Assembly (NCBI GenBank): GCA_023431245.1
Contig: JAEYXO010000008.1
Span: forward strand, 1 to 11,449
Reading direction: 5' to 3'
Source: Pseudomonadota bacterium
GTDB taxonomy: Bacteria; Pseudomonadota; Gammaproteobacteria; Burkholderiales; SG8-41
Length of the DNA: 11,449 nt
Shown: in pieces, positions 6,739-11,449 of the stretch
Numbering within the stretch: the first letter of the stretch is position 1
How the letters are laid out: each line of letters begins with the position of its first letter
Made by a program: the position numbers and the translations under genes
Notes under the pieces: generated by a model
Seen by the model: the letters and a program-made list of their open reading frames with translations, nothing else
What the model was told of the DNA's origin: nothing
The model's database searches: none

Positions 6739-7620
6739 ATGGAAGTTGTGCCGCTGGGGCCGGGATTTGCCGCCGAAATCCGCGGCGTTTCCATGTCCGA
6801 AGTCGCAGCCCGCGACGATGCCTATCGCGCCGTGCGCGCGGCATTCGAGGAACATTCCGTGCTGGTGTTCCGCGGCCAGCCGGTCAGTGATGACCTGCAG
6901 GTTGCCTACTCCCGCCGCTTCGGCCCGCTCGAAATCGCCAAGGCGGCGTCCCGCGGTGAAGGCACGCCATTCAGCATCCTGACCAACGTCGAGCCTGACG
7001 GGTCGCTGGTGCCGCCGGGCCACAAGGAGGAACTGCGCGCCCGCGCCAACCAGCTGTGGCATACCGACAGCTGCTTCAAGATTCCGCCGGCCCTGGCTTC
7101 CGTGCTCTCCGGCCGGACGGTGGCCGCCACCGGCGGCGAAACCGAATTCACCTCCATGCGGCTTGCCTGGGAACGGCTGCCCGTGGACCTGCGCAAACGC
7201 CTGGACAACGCGTACGCCTGGCATGACTATGCGCACTCCCGCGGCAAGATCGCCCCCCATCTCGCCTCGGAGCGCGAGCGCTCGACGATGCCTGCGGTGT
7301 GCTGGCGCATGCGCTGGCGCAACCCGGTGAACGGCCGCGACGCGCTGTACATCGCATCACACACCTGCGGCATTGAAGGCATGGATACCGCGGAGGCCCT
7401 GCAGCTGATCGACGAGCTGACCGCGCTGGCAACCCGCCCCGAACATGTCTACCAGCATCACTGGCGCAACGGCGATGTCGTGATGTGGGACAACCGCGCA
7501 ACGCTGCATCGCGGCCGCCCCTGGCCGCTCGACGAGCCGCGCTACATGATCCGCACCACCATTTCCGCCACTGACGCCGACGGCCTTGCGGCCATGTGGC
7601 CGCAGCGCAGCGCGGCATGA
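6739..7620 (+). CDS. TauD/TfdA-family 2-oxoglutarate- and Fe(II)-dependent dioxygenase
   Basis: This 293-residue cytoplasmic enzyme belongs to the TauD/TfdA family, which couples oxidative decarboxylation of 2-oxoglutarate to hydroxylation of a small substrate; taurine and other sulfonates, 2,4-D-like ethers and sulfate esters are known substrates. The iron-binding triad is visible as His108-x-Asp110 (WHTD) and distal His257 (ATLHRGR). Arg268 and Arg272, 11 and 15 residues after the distal His, correspond to the TauD arginines that bind 2-oxoglutarate and the substrate acid group. GGETEF (132-137) contains the Thr commonly near 2-oxoglutarate. Length is normal. A strong GGAGGAG (6728-6734) lies 4 nt before the ATG. 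It sits 29 nt after the PIN gene, so it may be co-transcribed or use its own promoter inside the PIN gene end. No tauABC transporter is present, so a taurine role is only one possibility. Confidence 0.9.
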   Translation: MEVVPLGPGFAAEIRGVSMSEVAARDDAYRAVRAAFEEHSVLVFRGQPVSDDLQVAYSRRFGPLEIAKAASRGEGTPFSILTNVEPDGSLVPPGHKEELRARANQLWHTDSCFKIPPALASVLSGRTVAATGGETEFTSMRLAWERLPVDLRKRLDNAYAWHDYAHSRGKIAPHLASERERSTMPAVCWRMRWRNPVNGRDALYIASHTCGIEGMDTAEALQLIDELTALATRPEHVYQHHWRNGDVVMWDNRATLHRGRPWPLDEPRYMIRTTISATDADGLAAMWPQRSAA

Positions 7621-7650
7621 AAAAAGCCGCGCAAAAGCGCGGCCTTTTCC
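7621..7650. terminator. Bidirectional intrinsic terminator after the dioxygenase
   Basis: The 7-bp perfect stem GCCGCGC (7626-7632) and GCGCGGC (7637-7643) closes an AAAA loop. It is preceded by AAAAA and followed by CTTTT, so either direction has a U-tract. It starts directly after the dioxygenase TGA and lies 20 nt before the end of the convergent Bug gene, serving both. Confidence 0.85.
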
Positions 7651-7669
7651 TTCGCGGCAACAGCGGCCA

Positions 7670-8638
7670 TCAGCCGCCCTTGATGCCGACCGCACGAACG
7701 ACCTTGCCCCATTTGGCATATTCGCTGTGAAGGAACTTGCCAAACTGCTCGGGAGTCGAGGGCGCAGCATCGGTGCCGGCGCGCCGGAATCCGTCCACCA
7801 GATCCGCTGATTTGAGCAGCGTGGTGGTTTCACGGTTCAACAGGTCAATGATGGCCTTTGGCGTGCCTTTGGGAACCGCCATGCCCATCCAGAACGTGGC
7901 CTCGTAACCGGGAACGCCGGCCTCGGCTATGCTCGGCACGTCCGGCATCTGTTCGGAACGTTTGGCGGTGGTCACCGCAAGCGGCAGCAGGCGGCCCGAT
8001 TTATGGTGCTGCAGGGCGATCGCGATGCCCGGGAAACCGATCTTCACCTGCCCGCCGAGCACATCAGCGATGGCCGCCCCGCTGCCTTTGTAGGAAATGT
8101 GCGTGATTTTGATGTCGGCCATCGACATGAACAATTCGCCGAACAGATGCTGGCCGCCGCCGGTGCCCGACGAGGCCCAGTCCAGCTTTCCCGGCTGGCT
8201 TCTTGCCAGCGCGATCAGCTCCTTGACCGATTTCGCGGGCAGCGAGGGATGCACCACCAGCACGTTCGGCGCCGAACCGAACTGCGTCACCGGCACGAAA
8301 TCCTTCAGCGGGTCATACGACAGCTTGCTGTAGACATGCGGGCTGACGACAAACGGGGTGGCGACCTGCAGGATCGTATAGCCGTCAGGCTCCGCCTTGG
8401 CCGCCACGGCCGCCCCCAGCGCGCCGCCCTGGCCCGGCCTGTTGTCGACCACGAACTGCTGTCCGAGACGCTCGGCGAGTTTTGCCGACGCCAGGCGCGT
8501 CGGCACATCAGTGGCACCGCCTGCCGCAAACGGAATGATCATGCGCACCGGCCGTTGCGGATAGTTCTGTGCTGCGGCAGGCATTGCCATGGCGACGGCC
8601 AGTGCCGTGATGCCCGTGGAAAACACGATATTTTTCAT
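7670..8638 (-). CDS. Bug/TctC-family periplasmic solute-binding protein (tandem paralogue 1)
   Basis: This 322-residue secreted receptor belongs to the Bug/TctC family. The signal peptide is clear: MKN, a hydrophobic core IVFSTGITALAVAMAMP, then AAA before QNYP. Mature-protein landmarks in order are PVRMIIPFAAGGATDVPTR, FVVDNRPGQGG, AEPDGYT, VVHPSLPAKSVKELIALA, LDWASSGTGGGQHLFGELF, ISYKGSG, IGFPGI and VPSIAEAGVPGYE, all typical of the family in this order. The ATG at 8638 has GGAGGAG 3 nt upstream, an unambiguous start. It shares long stretches of protein and DNA identity with the next gene on the same strand (for example 23-24-nt identical runs at 8214-8236 and 8528-8551), pointing to tandem duplication. 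No TctA/TctB partner is encoded nearby, as for most Bug receptors. A small organic acid is the likely ligand class; the specific ligand is unknown. Confidence 0.93.
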   Translation of the reverse strand: MKNIVFSTGITALAVAMAMPAAAQNYPQRPVRMIIPFAAGGATDVPTRLASAKLAERLGQQFVVDNRPGQGGALGAAVAAKAEPDGYTILQVATPFVVSPHVYSKLSYDPLKDFVPVTQFGSAPNVLVVHPSLPAKSVKELIALARSQPGKLDWASSGTGGGQHLFGELFMSMADIKITHISYKGSGAAIADVLGGQVKIGFPGIAIALQHHKSGRLLPLAVTTAKRSEQMPDVPSIAEAGVPGYEATFWMGMAVPKGTPKAIIDLLNRETTTLLKSADLVDGFRRAGTDAAPSTPEQFGKFLHSEYAKWGKVVRAVGIKGG

Positions 8639-8701
8639 CTACTCCTCCAATGCTGTTTGCTTTGTTGTGGTGGATTGTTTCCCGGTGCATGGTAACAACG
8701 G

Positions 8702-8718
8702 TTTGGCCAGCAGCCAAA
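8702..8718. repeat. Inverted repeat TTTGGC-N5-GCCAAA upstream of the first tandem Bug gene
   Basis: A perfect 6-bp dyad with a 5-nt centre lies about 64 nt upstream of the Bug start at 8638. On the minus strand it overlaps a possible weak -35 (TTGGCT), with TACCAT as -10 after 17 nt. It may be an operator for a dimeric regulator or a chance dyad; no regulator gene is nearby. Confidence 0.3.
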
Positions 8719-8746
8719 AGAAAACGCCGCGCAAGGCGGCGTTTTT
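8719..8746 (-). terminator. Intrinsic terminator of the second tandem Bug gene
   Basis: The 7-bp stem ACGCCGC (8724-8730) and GCGGCGT (8736-8742) encloses a 5-nt loop, with AAAA on one side and TTTTT on the other. On the minus strand it lies just beyond the end of the Bug gene at 8772 and before the promoter of the next one, so the tandem genes are separate transcription units. The stem is symmetrical, but there is no plus-strand gene for it to serve. Confidence 0.8.
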
Positions 8747-8771
8747 ACGGGTTTAATGCTGCACCGCAAAA

Positions 8772-9746
8772 TCAGTCAATTGCCGCACCGCTGGCCTTAA
8801 CCACCTTGGCCCACTTCGCCGATTCGACTTTCAGGAACTCAAAGAATTTCTCCGGGCTGTCCTGCCAGGCCGGCTCCTGGCCGACAGCCTGCAGGGCACG
8901 GCCCATTTCAGGCGTTTTCAGCACGCTGAGCAGATCGGCATGGAGCTTCATCTGGATGTCCCGGGGCAGTCCCTTCGGCCCGGACACACCGAACCAGGCA
9001 ACCAATTCATAACCCTTCACCCCGGCTTCGGCAATGGTCGGCACGTCAGGTAATTCCGGCGACCGCTTGCTGCCCGTCACACCCAGCGGGCGCAGCCTGC
9101 CACTTTTGATGTGGGGCAGCATCCCGGCGATCCCCGGAAACGCCAGCTGCACCTGGCCGCCGAGCAGGTCGGCAGTCACCGGCCCGCTGCCGCGATAGGG
9201 AATATGGGTGATCTTGATGCCGGCCATGTTTGCGAACAGGGCGCCGGTCAGATGCTGGGTGCTGCCGTTGCCCGAGGAGGCGTAATCGATCTGGCCGGGA
9301 CGCGCCTTGGCCAGGGCAATCAGCTCCTTGACCGATTTCGCCGGCAGCGAAGGATGCACCACCATGACGTTGGGCGCGCTGGTGATCTGGGTCACCGGCG
9401 TGAAATCGTTCAGCGAGTCGTACGCCAGCTTCTTATGCAGTGCGGCGCTGACAAAATGCGTGTTGCTGATCATGAACACCGTGTAACCGTCGGGCGCCGC
9501 CTTGGCCGCAAGATCCGCACCGATGGTGGAACCCGCGCCCGGACGGTTCTCGACGACGACCTGCTGACGCAGCACTTCGGCCAGTTTCTGCGTCACGATG
9601 CGGCCCGGCACGTCAGCGGCGCCGCCCGCCGAAAACGGAATGATCATGCGCACCGGTTTTGCCGGATATCCCTGGGCCGATACCGGCAGCGCAAAGACAG
9701 CCGCGGCCGCGAATGTCAGGGCGATAATATAAGTATTTGATTTCAA
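8772..9746 (-). CDS. Bug/TctC-family periplasmic solute-binding protein (tandem paralogue 2, TTG start)
   Basis: This 324-residue Bug/TctC receptor is a close paralogue of its neighbour. The signal peptide (start codon, then KSNTYIIALTFAAAAVFALP and VSA before QGYP) is followed by PVRMIIPFSAGGAADVPGR, VVVENRPGAGS, AAPDGYT, VVHPSLPAKSVKELIALA, IDYASSGNGSTQHLTGALF, IPYRGSG, LAFPGI and VPTIAEAGVKGYE. I place the start at a TTG (9744-9746). Only this start opens directly into a normal signal peptide, and AAAGGAGA (complement of 9754-9761) is correctly spaced upstream. The only in-frame ATG before it (9830) would add 28 residues rich in charged and polar residues, spanning the ribosome binding site and promoter. 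The mature proteins share the same landmarks throughout, but the C-terminal halves differ more, which may reflect a changed ligand. No TctA/TctB genes are adjacent. Confidence 0.92.
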   Translation of the reverse strand: MKSNTYIIALTFAAAAVFALPVSAQGYPAKPVRMIIPFSAGGAADVPGRIVTQKLAEVLRQQVVVENRPGAGSTIGADLAAKAAPDGYTVFMISNTHFVSAALHKKLAYDSLNDFTPVTQITSAPNVMVVHPSLPAKSVKELIALAKARPGQIDYASSGNGSTQHLTGALFANMAGIKITHIPYRGSGPVTADLLGGQVQLAFPGIAGMLPHIKSGRLRPLGVTGSKRSPELPDVPTIAEAGVKGYELVAWFGVSGPKGLPRDIQMKLHADLLSVLKTPEMGRALQAVGQEPAWQDSPEKFFEFLKVESAKWAKVVKASGAAID

Positions 9747-9753
9747 ACGGATT

Positions 9754-9761
9754 TCTCCTTT
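9754..9761 (-). promoter_or_regulatory. Shine-Dalgarno AAAGGAGA deciding the TTG start at 9746
   Basis: On the minus strand AAAGGAGA is followed by 7 nt and then TTG. There is no in-frame ATG or GTG at a usable distance, so this site identifies a rare TTG initiation codon. Confidence 0.7.
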
Positions 9762-9786
9762 TTCACCAATAAAAACCTGGGGCGAA

Positions 9787-9814
9787 ATGATACCACCGCA
9801 TACTTGCTCTCCAA
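9787..9814 (-). promoter_or_regulatory. Possible promoter of the TTG-started Bug gene
   Basis: Reading the minus strand, TTGGAG (complement of 9809-9814) and TATCAT (complement of 9787-9792) are 16 nt apart. The -10 matches 5 of 6 and the -35 matches 3 of 6 of the sigma-70 consensus. The predicted transcript would have a leader of about 35 nt. Confidence 0.4.
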
Positions 9815-9998
9815 GATTTTCCGGCGGCAATGCCGGCGATTTCGCGAACAGCGAATTTCATCCGGGTTGCCCGCACGACAATGGCCGTCCCGCCATCAGT
9901 CTGCGCAACGAGCTGACCGCCCTCAACGCACCGCGCGGCTCCGCACCCGGCACCTGGAACGTTATGCGCATCCCCGCCTGCCGCTGTCCGGCCACCGT

Positions 9999-10028
9999 TT
10001 GGGAAGGCCTCGACATGCATGGAATAAT
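9999..10028 (+). promoter_or_regulatory. Possible promoter of the ABC ATPase gene
   Basis: TTGGGA (9999-10004, 4 of 6) and AATAAT (10023-10028, 5 of 6) are separated by 18 nt. Transcription would begin around 10034-10036, only a few nucleotides before the ATG at 10038, giving an almost leaderless mRNA. The absence of a well-placed Shine-Dalgarno before that ATG is consistent with this. Confidence 0.4.
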
Positions 10029-10037
10029 CGGCCTGCC

Positions 10038-10703
10038 ATGCTCAGCCTCCGCCATCTGCACAAGGTTTACCGGGAACCGGATGTCCGTACTGTCCTGCAG
10101 GACGTCAACCTCGAACTGCATCCGGGCGAATACATTGCCATTGTCGGCGAATCCGGATCGGGCAAGTCCACGCTGCTCAACCTCGTCGCCGGACTTGAAC
10201 TGCCCGACTCCGGCCATATCCTGCTTGACGGTCAGGACCTGAGCACGCTGGACGACAGTGCACGAACCCGCCTGCGCCGCAGCCGCATGGGTTTCGTATT
10301 CCAGGCCTACCTGCTGCTGCCCCACCTCACCGTGCTCGACAACGCCGCGCTGTCGCTGAAACTCAACGGCGTCGCCCACCGCGAGTCCCAGCAGCGCGCG
10401 CAGGCCATGCTGGACGCGGTCGGTCTCACCGGGCTGGCGCACCGTTTCCCGGGCACGCTGTCCGGCGGTGAATCGCAGCGTGTCGCCATTGCCCGTGCAC
10501 TCGCGCATCGCCCGCAGGTCGTGCTTGCCGATGAACCGACGGGCAATCTCGACTCCGGCAGCGCGCAGCAGGTGTTGACCCTGCTGCGCGAGCAGATCGT
10601 GTCATGCAACAGCATCGGCATCCTGGTCACGCACTCCATGGCGGCCGCCGCATCCGCAGACCGCAGCTACCGTCTGGACGGCGGCGTCCTCCGTCCCGAA
10701 TGA
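10038..10703 (+). CDS. ABC transporter ATP-binding protein, LolD/MacB-like
   Basis: This 221-residue ATPase is the cytoplasmic subunit of an ABC system of the LolD/MacB/FtsE group, which drives FtsX-type permeases that extrude lipoproteins, lipids or other substrates, or transmit force to the periplasm. Walker A is GESGSGKST (37-45), the Q-loop is FQAYLLLPH (Gln89), the signature is LSGGESQR (141-148, with Glu-Ser where LSGGQQQ is common), Walker B plus the catalytic Glu is VVLADEPTGNLD (161-172), and the H-loop is THS (His199). The ATG at 10038 gives the usual start MLSLRHLHKVY; an in-frame upstream ATG at 9804 would add 78 residues of unlikely composition. The TGA overlaps the next gene's ATG (ATGA at 10700-10703), so both subunits are translationally coupled. 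The substrate is unknown. Confidence 0.92.
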   Translation: MLSLRHLHKVYREPDVRTVLQDVNLELHPGEYIAIVGESGSGKSTLLNLVAGLELPDSGHILLDGQDLSTLDDSARTRLRRSRMGFVFQAYLLLPHLTVLDNAALSLKLNGVAHRESQQRAQAMLDAVGLTGLAHRFPGTLSGGESQRVAIARALAHRPQVVLADEPTGNLDSGSAQQVLTLLREQIVSCNSIGILVTHSMAAAASADRSYRLDGGVLRPE

Positions 10704-11449
10704 TCCGCGCCGCCTGGCAGGCACTGGTCGGCGGGCCGCTGCGCGCCGCCCCCGGACGCAGCCTGCTCGCCGTGCTGGCCATCGCCGGCGGCGTTGCGCT
10801 GGGTTTTTCGGTGCACCTGATCAATGCCAGTGCGAACGCCGAATTCCGCAGGGCCGCGTTGCAGCTGGCCGGCGAAGCCGACCTCGTCATCCGCGGCCCA
10901 CGCCAGGGATTCGATGAAATGCTGTTCCCGCGCGTCGCCGGCCATCCCGGCATTGCCGTTGCCAGCCCCGCGCTGGAATTCCAGGCCTCCCTCAGCGCCG
11001 GCGCGCCGGCGCTGAAAATCATCGGCATCGACAGCTTGCGCGCTCGTGAACTGCAGCCGGGGCTGTTTGCCGGAGAAGCACTGCCGGCCATTGATCTCTT
11101 CGATCCCGACAACATCCTGCTCTCGGCGGCGGCGGCCCGGTCCCTCGGTGCCGCCACCGGTGACCGCCTGGCTTTCCAGTCCGGCACCGAAACCGTCAGC
11201 CTGCGTGTCGCCGCAATCCTGCCGGATGGCGCCTATCGCCAGCCGCTGGGCATCATGGACATCGCCGCCGCGCAGTGGCGCTTCGGGATGACCGGCACAC
11301 TGCATCGCATCGATGTCCGCGGCGACGCGGCAGCCGACCTGCCGGCAGTGCAGCAGTCGCTGCAAAACCTGCTGCCGGCCGGCGTCCACGCCCTGTCACC
11401 GGACGCGGAGAACCTGCGCAGCGCGGCACTGACCCGGGCCTACCGGACC
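10700..11449 (+). CDS. FtsX-like ABC transporter permease, N-terminal part (runs off the edge)
   Basis: An open frame of 250 codons starts at the ATG overlapping the ATPase stop codon and continues to the right edge without a stop. After a short cytoplasmic N-terminus (MIRAAWQALVGGPLRAAPGR) comes one membrane helix, SLLAVLAIAGGVALGFSVHL (residues 21-40). A long periplasmic region then begins (INASANAEFRRAALQLAGEADLVIRGPRQGFDE), matching the MacB-type periplasmic domain that follows the first helix in FtsX-family permeases. VASPALEFQA, ILLSAAAARSLGAATGD and LRVAAIL are further features of that domain. Members with this start are usually large permeases of about 800 residues, often with two FtsX domains; here only the first helix and most of the first periplasmic domain are seen. 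It pairs with the ATPase just upstream. The transported substrate is unknown. Confidence 0.88.
   Translation, partial: MIRAAWQALVGGPLRAAPGRSLLAVLAIAGGVALGFSVHLINASANAEFRRAALQLAGEADLVIRGPRQGFDEMLFPRVAGHPGIAVASPALEFQASLSAGAPALKIIGIDSLRARELQPGLFAGEALPAIDLFDPDNILLSAAAARSLGAATGDRLAFQSGTETVSLRVAAILPDGAYRQPLGIMDIAAAQWRFGMTGTLHRIDVRGDAAADLPAVQQSLQNLLPAGVHALSPDAENLRSAALTRAYRT

Larger units (their letters stand above)
9747..10037. other. Divergent intergenic region, no gene recognised
   Basis: This 291-bp spacer separates the second tandem Bug gene from the ABC ATPase gene. Open frames cross it on both strands, but their translations show no recognisable family. The frame fused to the ATPase is Arg/Pro/His-rich, as expected for non-coding GC-rich DNA. 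Two small hairpins stand next to each other: CCGGC (9821-9825) with GCCGG (9832-9836), and TTCGC (9841-9845) with GCGAA (9851-9855). Promoter-like elements for both flanking genes lie at its ends. A decayed gene cannot be excluded, but I see none. Confidence 0.45.

Noticed and set aside
6415..7260. 281-codon minus-strand open frame over the PIN and dioxygenase genes
   Set aside because: It crosses two genes with recognised catalytic motifs and has no start signal or family motif.
6739..7620. Naming the dioxygenase as taurine dioxygenase
   Set aside because: The iron and 2-oxoglutarate residues are family-wide and do not define the substrate, and no tauABC genes are present.
8003..8695. Plus-strand open frame opposite the first tandem Bug gene
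   Set aside because: It is an antisense shadow; a similar shadow (9111-9740) lies opposite the paralogue, which explains the apparent similarity between them.
10993..11012. GC palindrome around 11000 in the permease gene
   Set aside because: It is explained by consecutive Gly/Ala/Pro codons in GC-rich coding sequence, with no terminator T-tract or operator context.

Overview
The window looks like chromosomal DNA of a GC-rich betaproteobacterium, most probably of the order Burkholderiales. The reasons are high G+C with G/C-ending codons, three periplasmic binding proteins of the Bug/TctC family (a family strongly expanded in that group) and typical housekeeping neighbours (RhlE-type helicase, UPF0178 protein, LolD-like ABC ATPase with an FtsX-like permease). 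No tRNA, rRNA, CRISPR array, insertion sequence or phage gene was seen. This assignment is inference from gene content.

Layout. At the left edge (1-132, minus) lies the N-terminus of a probable HNH-endonuclease-family protein. A 247-bp divergent spacer with overlapping small inverted repeats leads into a plus-strand run: an RhlE-type DEAD-box helicase (380-1780), a TauE/SafE (TSUP) membrane carrier (1811-2551), a four-domain rhodanese protein (2607-4190) preceded by a perfect TATAAT box, and a UPF0178/YaiI protein (4195-4647). A palindromic terminator separates these from a minus-strand Bug binding protein (4694-5680). Divergent from it is a plus-strand run of a PaaI-type hotdog thioesterase (5794-6255), a PIN-domain protein (6260-6709) and a TauD/TfdA-type 2-oxoglutarate/Fe(II) dioxygenase (6739-7620). 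A second bidirectional hairpin ends this run. Two tandem minus-strand Bug paralogues follow (7670-8638 and 8772-9746), with a terminator between them. After a 291-bp spacer comes an ABC ATPase (10038-10703), overlapping by 4 bp a large FtsX-type permease that runs off the right edge.

How they may work together. The TSUP carrier and the multi-rhodanese protein suggest handling of sulfur compounds (sulfite, sulfonate or sulfane sulfur). The TauD-like enzyme could release sulfite from a sulfonate or act on another small acid. The Bug proteins are periplasmic receptors for carboxylate-type solutes, but no TctA/TctB membrane partners are encoded here. The ATPase-permease pair is a separate export or lipid/lipoprotein-handling unit. 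These functional links are inferences from neighbourhood.

I did not find a clear-cut new defence or mobile system. The best second-look items are a Gly-to-Ser change in the Walker A motif of the helicase, the four-rhodanese protein with two apparently inactive domains next to a sulfur-type carrier, the overlapping hairpins upstream of the helicase, the TTG-started Bug gene, the PIN protein without an antitoxin, and the possibly leaderless ABC gene.
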